Below, piece by piece: positions 44,523 to 53,382 of a stretch of DNA of 64,000 nucleotides; the first letter of the stretch is position 1, and the number at the start of each line of letters is the position of its first letter. The translations under genes were made by a program, and so were the position numbers. Origin of the DNA: Cryobacterium tagatosivorans (lineage in GTDB: Bacteria; Actinomycetota; Actinomycetes; Actinomycetales; Microbacteriaceae); the NCBI RefSeq assembly GCF_004402215.1, contig NZ_SOEZ01000018.1:483-64482 (forward strand), given 5' to 3'. Under the pieces are notes generated by a model. The model had not been told where the DNA came from. It worked only from the letters and a program-made list of their open reading frames with translations, and ran no database searches.

Positions 44523-46538
44523 TCAGCGCCAGTCGATCGACACGACGGGTGTCGGCTCTGAGATTCCCTTGAGCTCCAGGGTGCGACGTCCGGTCTCGCC
44601 GAACGAGCGCCTGCTGCCCGACAGGCTCGATTCACTGACCAGGATCTCGGACCCGGAGGCTGCCGCCGCGATCCGGGCGGCGATGTTGACGCCCGTGCCC
44701 GAGTAGTCCGAGGCGAGTCGCGTTGCCTCGGCGGCGTGGATACCGACCCGGATCGACGGAGCGAAACCCTGGGTGTCGCGTTGCCGGGCCAGGCGGCGCT
44801 GGAGGGCGATCATCGCCTCGATCGCGCGGTCCGTGTCGTCGAAGGCGAGGAAGAAACCGTCGCCAATCTCCTTGACCTCCTCCCCGCCGTGCTCCGCCAC
44901 GACCGATCGCACCGCCTGATCGTGCCAGCGCATGAGCTTTCCCCAGGCGTCGTCGCCGAGCAGTTCGCCCAACTTTGTCGAGTCGACGATGTCGGTGAAG
45001 GCGAACGTCTTCAGCTGGCGGGCGTCCGGGTGCCTCGGCGCGCCGCCGTCCTCGCCGCCGAGGGAGGCAAGAAGCTCTCGGGCCCTCGCCAAGTCGATGA
45101 GGGCCCCGAGGCGCTCGAATGTGTCGGCCGCGGCCCGCAGCTCGACCGCGGCTCGGTCCGCACTGGCGTTCGCCGCGTACGCCTGGGCCAGCACCATCCG
45201 CGCCCGCGCTGCCTCGTGCGGCGCCTCCAGTCTGGTCCACGCGTCGACGGCGGTGCGAAGGGACACCTCGGCCGCCGGCGCGTCGCCCGAGGCCAGCTGG
45301 AACATCCCGCGCGCGCTGGCGACGCCGGCGCCGATCGCCTGGCTGCCGAACCGGCCGGCGAGTGCCCCGAGCTCATCGACGGCCGCGCTCGCAGTTGCGA
45401 GGTCTTTCGCCGCCAGGGCGATCTCGATCTGGGCCCGCAGCAGGGGCATCCGCATCAGCGGCGTGTCCGGCGGCGCGTCCCAGGTCGTCGTTCTCGGCGG
45501 GTCCTCGAGGGCGCGTCGAATGGACGCCGCCGCGACTGCGGGGCGTCCCTGTGCGAGGCGCAGCAGCGAGAACGCCGGTTCGGTCTTCGTGCCGCGGGCG
45601 TGCGCCTGCGTCAGGACCTCCTCTGCCGCCTCCAGGTCGCCACGCTGGAGGCGAATCGCACCGATCCGGTAGAGCGCCAGTGCGGCCGCGGCGGGAATGA
45701 AGTTCTCGAGTTCGATCGATGCCCGGCGCGCCTCGGCCTCAGCTTCCAGCCACTGGCCTCGCAGCTGCTTGATCTCGGATCGATAGAGGCGGCACATGCC
45801 CGGGAACCCGCTGATGCCCTCCCGTTTGCACCAGCGATCCTGCGCCTCGGTCCACTCGGCCGCGCGTCGCCACTCGCCCAGGCTCGCGCACGTGCCGATG
45901 GTGGTGCAGCAGATTCCGCCTGCCGTGCCCGGCTCGAGCTCACCGGCGACCGCGGCCACGCTGGACTCGTCGACCAGGGCGAGCCCTTCGTCGACATGAC
46001 CCTGGTTGACCAGCGCGAACCCGCGTTCCGCCTGGGCCATCGCCGCAATGTCGCGATCCCCGAGTCGCCGCCCGATCTCCTCGGCCAGGGTCGCCGCCGC
46101 GAGTGCGGTCTCGATGTCGCCGACCATGGCGGCGCGGAACGAACGCACGATCGCGAGCCAGCCATGCCCGGCGTTTTCCGGCACGCTCTCGAGCAATCGC
46201 TCGGCGCGGCGGGCCCAGGCGGCCGACATCGAATCGGCAGCCCGGTAGACATTGTCACGCGCCAGGGCGATCGCCGCCCTGGCGGCGACCGCGGGCTGGT
46301 TGGCCTTCATCGCGGCGGCATAGCTGCGTTCGCGGACCTCGATCGCCAGGGGCAGCTGACCCGTCCACCACGCCGCCGTCGCCAGGAGCTCGAGGTCGCC
46401 CGCATCCAGCTGGCCCTGGGCGTCGGCCGTGGCCAGCTGCTCGAGTGCCTCCCCCCACGCATGGCGCGCAAGCGCGGCGCGGCCCTGCTCAACCAGGGTG
46501 GGCGCCGCAGGCGCCGGTGAAGATGACTTGGTCGCCAT
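44523..46538 (-). CDS. TPR-repeat protein with C-terminal class III adenylate cyclase domain
   Basis: A 671-residue protein. Residues ~10-480 are alanine-rich helical repeats of TPR type (for example LEQLATADAQGQLDAGDLEL). Residues ~500-670 are a class III cyclase domain with FTDIVDSTKLGELLGD (first metal Asp), VKEIGDGFFLAFDD (second metal Asp plus the adenine-selecting Lys) and SDYSGTGVNIAARI (transition-state Arg). All catalytic residues appear present, so it should make cAMP. No membrane segment is seen; the repeats likely bind a protein partner or peptide. ATG at 46538 is chosen as the first start after the divergent neighbour's region. No neighbour suggests its signal. Confidence 0.87.
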   Translation of the reverse strand: MATKSSSPAPAAPTLVEQGRAALARHAWGEALEQLATADAQGQLDAGDLELLATAAWWTGQLPLAIEVRERSYAAAMKANQPAVAARAAIALARDNVYRAADSMSAAWARRAERLLESVPENAGHGWLAIVRSFRAAMVGDIETALAAATLAEEIGRRLGDRDIAAMAQAERGFALVNQGHVDEGLALVDESSVAAVAGELEPGTAGGICCTTIGTCASLGEWRRAAEWTEAQDRWCKREGISGFPGMCRLYRSEIKQLRGQWLEAEAEARRASIELENFIPAAAALALYRIGAIRLQRGDLEAAEEVLTQAHARGTKTEPAFSLLRLAQGRPAVAAASIRRALEDPPRTTTWDAPPDTPLMRMPLLRAQIEIALAAKDLATASAAVDELGALAGRFGSQAIGAGVASARGMFQLASGDAPAAEVSLRTAVDAWTRLEAPHEAARARMVLAQAYAANASADRAAVELRAAADTFERLGALIDLARARELLASLGGEDGGAPRHPDARQLKTFAFTDIVDSTKLGELLGDDAWGKLMRWHDQAVRSVVAEHGGEEVKEIGDGFFLAFDDTDRAIEAMIALQRRLARQRDTQGFAPSIRVGIHAAEATRLASDYSGTGVNIAARIAAAASGSEILVSESSLSGSRRSFGETGRRTLELKGISEPTPVVSIDWR

Positions 46539-46644
46539 GCGGTCATTCTGCACCTTGCGCGGGTCACCCGCGAGAGCGCACCGTGCGGCCCGAGCCAGCC
46601 CAGAAGCCCAGCGAGCGCCCATCTTGAGCAGGCACGATGTCGAG

Positions 46645-47368
46645 GTGCCGCTGGTCTCTGTCAGGGTCCATCCCTCCCTCCGGACCCTTCTGCCTCCGCG
46701 GGACCGGGGAGACCACGTCGTGCGTGACGCGGCCCCCACCGAGACGGTGGCACACCTCCTTCAAGTCCTGGGCGTGCCGCTGACCGAAGTCGGGGCGGCA
46801 TCCGTCAACGGCCGGAGGATCGGCCGCGAGGCGCTTCGTACGACGCTCATCGGACACTCGTCAGCGCTCGAGGTCGAAGCTCGGGAACGACCGCAGTCCA
46901 ACTCCGGCCGTTTCCTGCTCGACATGCACCTCGGCACGCTGGCGCGACGGATGCGGCTGCTCGGCCTCGATGCGGCCTATGAACCCGATGGCGATGACTC
47001 CAGCCTGGCGACCCGTTCCGCGACCGAGCAACGGGAGCTGCTCAACCGGGACCGCGGGCTGCTCTTCCGCAAGACCGTGCACGACGGCGCGCTCCTCCGC
47101 TCAGGCGACGTGAACGCGCAGCTCGATGACGTCCTCAGTCGCTTCGCCCCGCATCTCGCCCCCGTGGACGCGGTGCCTGCGCTGCGGGGCGCTCCTCGAG
47201 GAGGTGGCCGCCGCAGATGTCGCGGCCCAACTTGAACCAGGCACCGCCCGCACCTATCGCTCGTTTTCGCGGTGCACCGGTTGCGGTCGGGTGTACTGGC
47301 GCGGCGCGCACAGCCGGCGACTTGAGGCGCTGGTGCGTCGGGCCACCGGGGACGAGCCAGCGGGGTAA
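46645..47368 (+). pseudogene. Frameshifted Mut7-C RNase-domain protein with N-terminal ubiquitin-like domain
   Basis: In one frame an N-terminal MoaD/ubiquitin-like segment is followed by the Mut7-C PIN-like nuclease pattern: FLLDMHLGTLARRMRLLGLD, then LLNRDRGLLFRKT. At 47159-47163 a run of five Cs shifts the reading. The second frame continues exactly where the zinc knuckle is expected: TRCLRCGALLEEV, then CTGCGRVYWRGAHSRRL. With four Cs the two parts would join into one normal ~240-residue protein. Start is uncertain (GTG 46645; TTG 46624 also in frame). Either a recent mutation, a sequencing error in the C run, or frameshifting. Mut7-C proteins are poorly characterised RNases. Confidence 0.78.
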
Positions 47369-47419
47369 CCCGGAATTCTTCCCTGACCAGTCCGCCCGCT
47401 GAGACGACCCGGTCAATCG

Positions 47420-47626
47420 CTATCCGATGTGGAAGCCGTCCGTGGCGATGTACATCAGGTCCACGGGACGCTGCGTGATCTGCCGGCGAACCTGCCAGTA
47501 GTTGTCGATCCAGATCGGCGTCTCGGGGTCCGGGACATCCTCGAGCATCTCGAGGAACTCCGACTTCGTGAAGTGCTGGTGTCCAGCGGGCAGCTTGTTC
47601 ATCAGCGGCCAGGGGTGTTCGACCAT
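47420..47626 (-). CDS. Small conserved-looking hypothetical protein
   Basis: Sixty-eight residues, mildly acidic, rich in Trp, His and Pro (VEHPWPLMNKLPAGHQHF, then PIWIDNYWQVRRQ). ATG at 47626 follows GGAAGGA at good spacing, which supports real expression. No domain is recognised. It stands alone between the Mut7-C relic and the nuclease gene, 100 bases downstream of the latter on the same strand. Confidence 0.6.
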   Translation of the reverse strand: MVEHPWPLMNKLPAGHQHFTKSEFLEMLEDVPDPETPIWIDNYWQVRRQITQRPVDLMYIATDGFHIG

Positions 47627-47726
47627 GGTGTGGTCCTTCCGGTACAACTCCCGCCCGGCGGGCAGGGTTGAATCGGGAGCCAGGTCATCAGGCGAGCATA
47701 GCGGTCGCTCGCGAAATCACCCCAGG

Positions 47727-49229
47727 CTAGCCGACGCGCGCCAGGACCGGATCCGCGATATCTGCAACAACCCAGGCACTGGCACGAACCAGTTGCGAGA
47801 CGGTCAGCGTGTCGGCCCGAACGTACTTGTACACGAAGTCCGAACCGAACGATCCGAATCCGCTCTCGGTCTTGAACGGCCCCGTCGGCGCTCCCGGGTC
47901 TCCGAGCACTGCGTCCAGCCCATCGAAAGAGAACAGATCCGGATGCCGTCGCGCAAAGGCGAACCGCTCGGCCTTCTTCTCCAAGGAGGTGCCGAAGATG
48001 TGCGGTGTGATCGCGAAGCGACGGAACTGCCCATCCTGGAGTTGCCATCCGACTCGAATCTGGTGGCCCTCCCGCTCGATCCCGGTTTCCCACGTGACCA
48101 GAGGCTTGCCGTGGGAGACATCGGCTTCCGCGGCGTCTGCGAATTGGAGATTCGAGCCCACCAGGGCGGCCAGTCGGAAAGCGCGCATTTTCTTCAATGC
48201 AGTCCGAGTTTGCGACGAGGCGATAGGCGCCAACTCGTCCTCATCGAGCCAGACATGCTCATCGGACTCAGGGCCCTGGACGGACGTTGACTCGATGAGC
48301 GCACTCAGGAGACGCACGATGCTGGAGTATCGACGCATCGTCTCCACCTCATAAGACCTTGTTGCGCCTTCCAGGGCCTCGTCCAGACGGTCTGCGAGGC
48401 TGTCGTAGCTCAGGTGTCGCCATCCGTTCGGGGTGAAACTCACCGGCTTCCCCTCGATCTCACGCAACTCCGTCTCGGGAGCAATCATGCTGAGAATGCA
48501 GAGCTCAGGCGCCGATCCTTTCCACTTCACAACCTTTTCCGCATACCGGTCAAGCTGCTCGAGCGCGGGCAAGGAGAAGACCTTGTTCTCGATGACGAGT
48601 GGCGCGAAGCCCGGCCAGTTGAACACCAAATCGAGGTTCTGCCGTTCGCGGTCGACGGAACGTCCTTCTCCATCGCCTGGTAGTGCGAGCGGCTGGAACA
48701 CTCGATCGGCGATGTCCGGCAACGCTTCAAAGAACCACGCCAGGAGGTTGGTGTGGAACAGTTCGCGCTGGCCGAACATGATCCGCGCGAGCGGTTCCGC
48801 GTTGAGGTCGGCAGCGATCTTCGCAACGTCGGCCGACACAGCCGCGGGGACGCCGTCAAGGAACAAGCGAACAGGATTGGCCGCACCACGCGATGGAGCG
48901 ATTCGTTTCACACTCGTGCCGACGACCTCGAGGTCACGTGCCGGCACACCGTTGAACCCCCATCGTTTCTCTTCGCCGAGCCGCTGCGACGGAAACCAGG
49001 ATTCCACGCGGTAGGCGCCGCGCACGATCCCACCGGCTACTCCGAGGACATACTGGGCCCGCTCACGAGAGCCCTTGGCGATCCGCCAGTTTCCGCGGGT
49101 GGCCTCGTATACGGCGGCGTCATCGTCGCCCTCACGCCAGGCCCTATTGATCACCACCATGATGGTTGGGGCGTCAATTGACGGGATTGGGACGTCGCCG
49201 ACCCACGAACCCGATTCGTCGCTGAGCAC
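47727..49229 (-). CDS. PD-(D/E)XK nuclease-like protein with PUA/EVE-like N-terminal domain
   Basis: A 500-residue protein. Residues ~145-330 hold a PD-(D/E)XK_4-type nuclease core: GQRELFHTNLLAWFFE (Glu156), NLDLVFNWPG (Asp200) and VIENKVFSLP (Glu214, Lys216), then a QLDRYAEKV helix. Residues ~20-95 form a separate domain with VYEATRGNWRIAKGSRE, then YVLGVAGGIVRGAYRVESW and RWGFNG, a layout resembling PUA/EVE/ASCH readers of modified bases; this second call is tentative. GTG at 49229 follows GGAGGG. Such fusions are typical of modification-dependent restriction, but no methylase or helicase gene is adjacent. Confidence 0.68.
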   Translation of the reverse strand: MLSDESGSWVGDVPIPSIDAPTIMVVINRAWREGDDDAAVYEATRGNWRIAKGSRERAQYVLGVAGGIVRGAYRVESWFPSQRLGEEKRWGFNGVPARDLEVVGTSVKRIAPSRGAANPVRLFLDGVPAAVSADVAKIAADLNAEPLARIMFGQRELFHTNLLAWFFEALPDIADRVFQPLALPGDGEGRSVDRERQNLDLVFNWPGFAPLVIENKVFSLPALEQLDRYAEKVVKWKGSAPELCILSMIAPETELREIEGKPVSFTPNGWRHLSYDSLADRLDEALEGATRSYEVETMRRYSSIVRLLSALIESTSVQGPESDEHVWLDEDELAPIASSQTRTALKKMRAFRLAALVGSNLQFADAAEADVSHGKPLVTWETGIEREGHQIRVGWQLQDGQFRRFAITPHIFGTSLEKKAERFAFARRHPDLFSFDGLDAVLGDPGAPTGPFKTESGFGSFGSDFVYKYVRADTLTVSQLVRASAWVVADIADPVLARVG

Positions 49230-49230
49230 G

Positions 49231-49329
49231 TCAGCCCTCCCTGCGCTGCACGGTCGCCGCAAGCGCAACCGCGGAGCCACCAGGCACCACGTCGAGATTC
49301 GGGCCAAGGGTGTGCGGCAAGATCGTCAT
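49231..49329 (-). CDS. Possible 32-residue leader ORF before the nuclease gene
   Basis: An ATG at 49329 with GGAG close upstream opens a 32-codon frame that ends one base before the nuclease start. Such spacing is seen in coupled leader or antitoxin genes. The peptide has no recognised motif, and the ribosome site is too near the ATG, so this is a weak call. Confidence 0.2.
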   Translation of the reverse strand: MTILPHTLGPNLDVVPGGSAVALAATVQRREG

Positions 49330-49463
49330 GCTCCATTCTCCAATGTGCTGCTGCCTGACCGAGTCGATTCCCTTTACGAGCGCGGCGCGCCGGACGGCGA
49401 CTTTGGCCGCTGGGGGCCACGAGACACTAGCCTCTGGGAAACAACAAGGTCGGAGCGCTGGCA

Positions 49464-49901
49464 ATGGTTGATGCAAGAATCTGGGCAGGCGCACTCTTCT
49501 GCACCGCAGCCCTGGTCCTCACCGGGTGCGCAGCAGATGACGCGACCTCGCAGATCCGCAAGTTCCTGACTACCGACAGCGGCCCGGAAGACGTGCTGCC
49601 GACCAGGCTTGAAGACTTGACGAGCGACCCCGAGTCCAGCCGCCTCATCGGCGATCACGCCGGTGTCAGCTACTTCGTCACGAAATACGTCGATCCGGAC
49701 TCGGGGAGACCCGGCTTCTGCCTTGTGCTCTCCAAACCGCCGGAGGGCGCTGTGTCCGGCTGCGCGTCCGATGCCGACGCAACACGCATGCGGGTTGGCG
49801 GCTCCGGGACGAGCAGCGCCAGGGTCGTGGTCGCCAACGACATCATCCCCGACGGGTGGACGAAGGTCGGCGACTTCCTGATCGTCAACCCCGAAACCTG
49901 A
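49464..49901 (+). CDS. Putative lipoprotein of unknown function
   Basis: A 145-residue protein with a type II signal peptide ending in LVLTGC (Cys22). The mature part has two further cysteines (GFCLVL and SGCASD) that may form a disulfide, and a C-terminal DGWTKVGDFLIVNPE strand. No family is recognised. It is divergent from the nuclease gene and convergent with the xylulokinase gene; no partner is evident. Confidence 0.7.
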   Translation: MVDARIWAGALFCTAALVLTGCAADDATSQIRKFLTTDSGPEDVLPTRLEDLTSDPESSRLIGDHAGVSYFVTKYVDPDSGRPGFCLVLSKPPEGAVSGCASDADATRMRVGGSGTSSARVVVANDIIPDGWTKVGDFLIVNPET

Positions 49902-49947
49902 TCTCGGTTCGGCCCTCGGTCGATCATTGCGCGATCGCCGGATCTGA

Positions 49948-51333
49948 CTATTGCTGGGCAGCCTCATATTGCGCGCGAATCACAGGGGCAACTCGTGGTT
50001 CATGAGCTGGGGCGATAGGTGTCGACCACGTGGGCAGCTCCCCCGTGAGCGCCCAACCGGCTTGCCGGGCAGCGCCCGCCGCCACGTACTCACCCGTGAC
50101 GGGGATTGAAATGGGATACGTGAAGATCTCGGATGCGATCTTCTGGACGGACGAGTTCTGAGCTGCACCTCCGATGAGCAGGATTCTCCTGACCTTCACC
50201 GATTGACTCAATACCGCGTCCAACCCGCCGGCGAGGCCACACAGCATGCCCTCGATCGCCGCCCGGGCGAGGTTCGCCCTGGATGTATTTGCCAGGGTCA
50301 TCCCGAATAGCGTGGCCGTCGCATCGGGGAGATTGGGGGTCCGCTCGCCCTCGAAGTACGGATGAAGCACGACCCCGCCCGAGCCGGGGGCGACGGACTC
50401 GGCAATTTCGCCCAACGCACGATGGCTTACCGCGAGCAGGTCGGCGACGACATCCAGGATCCGGGCAGCGTTCAGCGTCGCAATGAGCGGTAGATAGCGC
50501 CCCGTCGCGTCCGCAAAACCGGCCACCGCCCCGGACACGTCCCGTACGGGATCGTCGGTGACCGCGAAAACGGTGCCGCTGGTCCCGATCGAGATAATGA
50601 CGTCCCCCGATGACGCGCCAAGACCGAGAGCGGCCGCCGCGTTGTCACCAGCTCCCGCTCCGATCACGATGTCCGTGCCGGCAACGCAGCCCGCGCGATC
50701 AGCGGCACCGAGCACGCGGGGAAGAATGACGTCGTGGCCGAGTGCTGCGATGAGGATCTCGCGGTCGTACTCTCCCGTTGTTGGATTCCAGTAGCTCGTG
50801 CCGCTGGCGTCCGAGCGGTCCGTGGTCAATTCATGAAGCGCCGGGTTCGCCGGACCGAAGCCGCGTAGCCGCCAGGTGAGCCAGTCGTGCGGAAGGGCTA
50901 CGGCGGCCACCGAAGCGGCATGGTGTGGCTCGTTATCGCGGAGCCAGCGCAGCTTCGTCGCGGTGAAGGAGGCGACGGGCACGGACCCGGTCCGTCGAAC
51001 GAACGCCTCGGGTCCGAATTCGGCAATCAGGTCGAGGGTTGCCTGGGCGGACCGAGTGTCGTTCCAGAGCATGGCAGGCCGCACGACGCGGCCGTTCTTG
51101 TCGAGGAGTACGGAGCCGTGCTGCTGACCCCCGATCGCAATCGCCGCGACATCGGCCAACCCGCCCGCTTCCGCGATCGCCTCGTAGAGCGCCGCCCACC
51201 AGTCTTCCGGGTCGATTTCCGTGCCAATTGGGTGCGGTGCGCGACCGGTGCGCACGATCTCCCCAGTGACCAGATCATGGACGACCACTTTGCAAGCCTG
51301 GGTGGACGAATCCACTCCCGCCACCAGCGTCAC
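49948..51333 (-). CDS. xylB: Xylulokinase
   Basis: A 461-residue FGGY-family sugar kinase. VAGVDSSTQACKVVVHD near the N-terminus is the phosphate-1 loop, AIGGQQHGSVLLD the substrate loop typical of xylulokinases, then LWNDTRSA, and SIGTSGTVFAV and ILLIGGAAQNS form the C-terminal ATP site. It phosphorylates D-xylulose, the product of xylitol or D-arabitol oxidation, for the pentose phosphate pathway. GTG at 51333 overlaps the stop of the PfkB kinase gene (GTGA). It is the last gene of the polyol operon. Confidence 0.92.
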   Translation of the reverse strand: MTLVAGVDSSTQACKVVVHDLVTGEIVRTGRAPHPIGTEIDPEDWWAALYEAIAEAGGLADVAAIAIGGQQHGSVLLDKNGRVVRPAMLWNDTRSAQATLDLIAEFGPEAFVRRTGSVPVASFTATKLRWLRDNEPHHAASVAAVALPHDWLTWRLRGFGPANPALHELTTDRSDASGTSYWNPTTGEYDREILIAALGHDVILPRVLGAADRAGCVAGTDIVIGAGAGDNAAAALGLGASSGDVIISIGTSGTVFAVTDDPVRDVSGAVAGFADATGRYLPLIATLNAARILDVVADLLAVSHRALGEIAESVAPGSGGVVLHPYFEGERTPNLPDATATLFGMTLANTSRANLARAAIEGMLCGLAGGLDAVLSQSVKVRRILLIGGAAQNSSVQKIASEIFTYPISIPVTGEYVAAGAARQAGWALTGELPTWSTPIAPAHEPRVAPVIRAQYEAAQQ

Positions 51334-52238
51334 CGTGTCACATCCGAGTCGACGGCTTTTCGGAGCAGCGCGCCTTCCGTGCGACAGGTTGCGGCGGCGG
51401 TCAGCATTGCGGACTCCATGAGCTGCCTCCACCCAACCGCGTCGCCGGGTACTCCGCGGGACAGGAAGTGCCGCACTGTCGCAGCGAGCGTTGCGTCGCC
51501 CGCGCCCATCGTGTCCACCACCTCGCCATGCAGGACGGCGATCGGAACACGCACCAGCACCCCGCGGCTCGTCCCGATGGATGCGCCGTGGCGGCCGGCG
51601 GTCGCAAGCACCGCTTGCGCGCCGTTCACCAGGAGCAGCTCCCTGAGCTCCTCGAGCGCTATCCCATACAGGAGATCTGCATCCTCATCGCCGACCTTGG
51701 TGATCAAGCTCCGGGCGGCCATCCGCTCGAAGTTGGTCACGAACAGTTCGGAATTGGTGAGCATGCCGGCCCGGGGGTTCGGATCGATGACGAGTCTGTG
51801 CTCCGGGTCCGAGACGCATGCCGCGAACTCATCAGTTTGCCTCGTGTCGTCGAAGGGGAAGCAGCTCACGACGACGAGGCTCGCTGCCTTGAGCGCGTCG
51901 CGCTCCGCCGCGCCGAATACAATCCGGCGTTTTTGGGCCGCCTCGTTGAAGATGTACCTCGGTTCGCCTTCCCTCCGGTCTGAAATCGCCCGCGAGCTAC
52001 CGAACAGACTTGTCGTGGCCAGCAGATCCACACTGTGGGACGCAAGAAATTCGCGGATTACTCGCCCGTCGGCGTCCTCTCCGACCATGGCAATGAGTGT
52101 GGTCGGTACCCCGAGGATGGCGAGACCGACTGCGACGTTGAGCGCCGCCCCGCCGGGAAACTCCCGGCTCCCCTCCGGATCGCGCATCTCATCGATCAAG
52201 GCGTCGCCAACGACGACAACGCGGTTCTTTTCAGTCAT
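51330..52238 (-). CDS. PfkB-family carbohydrate kinase (fructokinase-like)
   Basis: A 302-residue ribokinase-family protein with FPGGAALNVAVGLAILG near residues 28-44 (PfkB signature 1) and VVDTMGAGDATLAATVRHF near residue 240 (signature 2 with the catalytic Asp). Fructokinase is the most plausible role, because a mannitol dehydrogenase-family enzyme in the operon would produce fructose. ATG at 52238 follows AGGGAGA. It is placed 63 bases after the zinc dehydrogenase gene and coupled to xylB. Confidence 0.85.
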   Translation of the reverse strand: MTEKNRVVVVGDALIDEMRDPEGSREFPGGAALNVAVGLAILGVPTTLIAMVGEDADGRVIREFLASHSVDLLATTSLFGSSRAISDRREGEPRYIFNEAAQKRRIVFGAAERDALKAASLVVVSCFPFDDTRQTDEFAACVSDPEHRLVIDPNPRAGMLTNSELFVTNFERMAARSLITKVGDEDADLLYGIALEELRELLLVNGAQAVLATAGRHGASIGTSRGVLVRVPIAVLHGEVVDTMGAGDATLAATVRHFLSRGVPGDAVGWRQLMESAMLTAAATCRTEGALLRKAVDSDVTR

Positions 52239-52301
52239 GCGGACGAATCTCCCTGAAGCGCGAGCGATCAGCTCGGTTGGAATGGTGGCGGCGCAGGCGG
52301 G

Positions 52302-53318
52302 CTACCGCCCGGGATAGACGATGGCCTTCATCTCACCGGAGAGTTTGCCGGAGTTGAGGGCTTCCTCTGCCTGCTCCAGCCCGTATCGGCCCGTCACGAG
52401 AACGTCGAGGTCAACCTTGCCGCTGCCGACGAGCTCGATACCGAGCGGCCACGTGTTGGCGTAGCGGAACACGCCACTCAGCCAGATTTCGCGATTCTGA
52501 ATCCAGGAGACCGGCAGCTCGACGGTGTCATTGCCCATGCCGACGAGGATCACACGGCCGGCGGGACGAACGGCCTTGATTCCGGCTTGCACGGCCGCAG
52601 CGACACCGGATGCATCGATGAACACGTCGACTTCGAGGCCCTCGACCGAGTCCACCCGAGGATCGAGCGCGACATCCGCCCCATGGCCGAGTGCGAACGC
52701 GCGGCGATCGTCCGAGACGTCGGTGATGTAGACGGTCGACGCGCCAAAGGCCTTGGCGGTCTGGGCCACGATGACGCCAATAGGGCCGGCTCCTGCGATC
52801 AGCACCCGGGAACCAAGAGCCACCCCGGCGCGCTTGCACGCCCAGATTCCCACCGACAACGGTTCGATCAGGGCGGCCGCCTCATCGGAGATGCTGTCCG
52901 GGATGCTGTGGGCGAAGTCCGACTGGATAGCCACATACTCACAGAAGGCTCCGTCGATGGGCGGCGTCGCAAAGAATTCGATGTCGGGGCACAGGTTGTA
53001 TCGACCGGCCTTGCACTGCTCGCACACCCGGCAGGGTCGCTGCGGCTCGACCGCAACCCGCTGCCCGACGCGGGCGGAATCCACGGCTGAGCCGACGGCC
53101 GTGATCCGGCCCGACAGCTCGTGGCCGAGGATCAGCGGATGGTTGACAACATACGGACCGATGCGGCCGTGCTGGTAGTAGTGCACATCGCTGCCGCACA
53201 CGCCGACGGCGGCAACCCGGACGAGCACCTGGTCAGCCTCCAGCACTGGCACGGGCAGCATCACCACGGCGACCTCGCTCTGCTTGTTCAGGAAGGACGC
53301 TTTCATCTGGGTTGGCAT
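52302..53318 (-). CDS. Zinc-dependent polyol dehydrogenase (sorbitol/xylitol/arabitol type)
   Basis: A 338-residue medium-chain dehydrogenase. VGVCGSDVHYY holds the catalytic zinc cysteine, GHELSG the histidine-glutamate pair, and CRVCEQCKAGRYNLC the four-cysteine structural zinc lobe. The Rossmann motif is AGAGPIGVIV, and Asp after strand 2 (YITDVSD) predicts NAD. Pattern and context fit sorbitol or xylitol dehydrogenase, giving fructose or xylulose, which the following two kinases can phosphorylate. ATG at 53318 has GAGAG upstream. Confidence 0.88.
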   Translation of the reverse strand: MPTQMKASFLNKQSEVAVVMLPVPVLEADQVLVRVAAVGVCGSDVHYYQHGRIGPYVVNHPLILGHELSGRITAVGSAVDSARVGQRVAVEPQRPCRVCEQCKAGRYNLCPDIEFFATPPIDGAFCEYVAIQSDFAHSIPDSISDEAAALIEPLSVGIWACKRAGVALGSRVLIAGAGPIGVIVAQTAKAFGASTVYITDVSDDRRAFALGHGADVALDPRVDSVEGLEVDVFIDASGVAAAVQAGIKAVRPAGRVILVGMGNDTVELPVSWIQNREIWLSGVFRYANTWPLGIELVGSGKVDLDVLVTGRYGLEQAEEALNSGKLSGEMKAIVYPGR

Positions 53319-53382
53319 GCGGCTCTCTCGCTTAGGTCGGAGGTCTGGTGAATCGATTCGAACGGGGGCATCCGTCCGGGGA

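Noticed and set aside
44736-46520. A 594-codon plus-strand open frame opposite the cyclase gene
   Set aside because: Antisense shadow of the TPR-cyclase gene, whose catalytic motifs are unambiguous on the minus strand.
47641-47680. GC-rich short hairpin after the nuclease stop as a terminator
   Set aside because: The stem is only about five base pairs and lies before the small gene rather than after a transcription unit.
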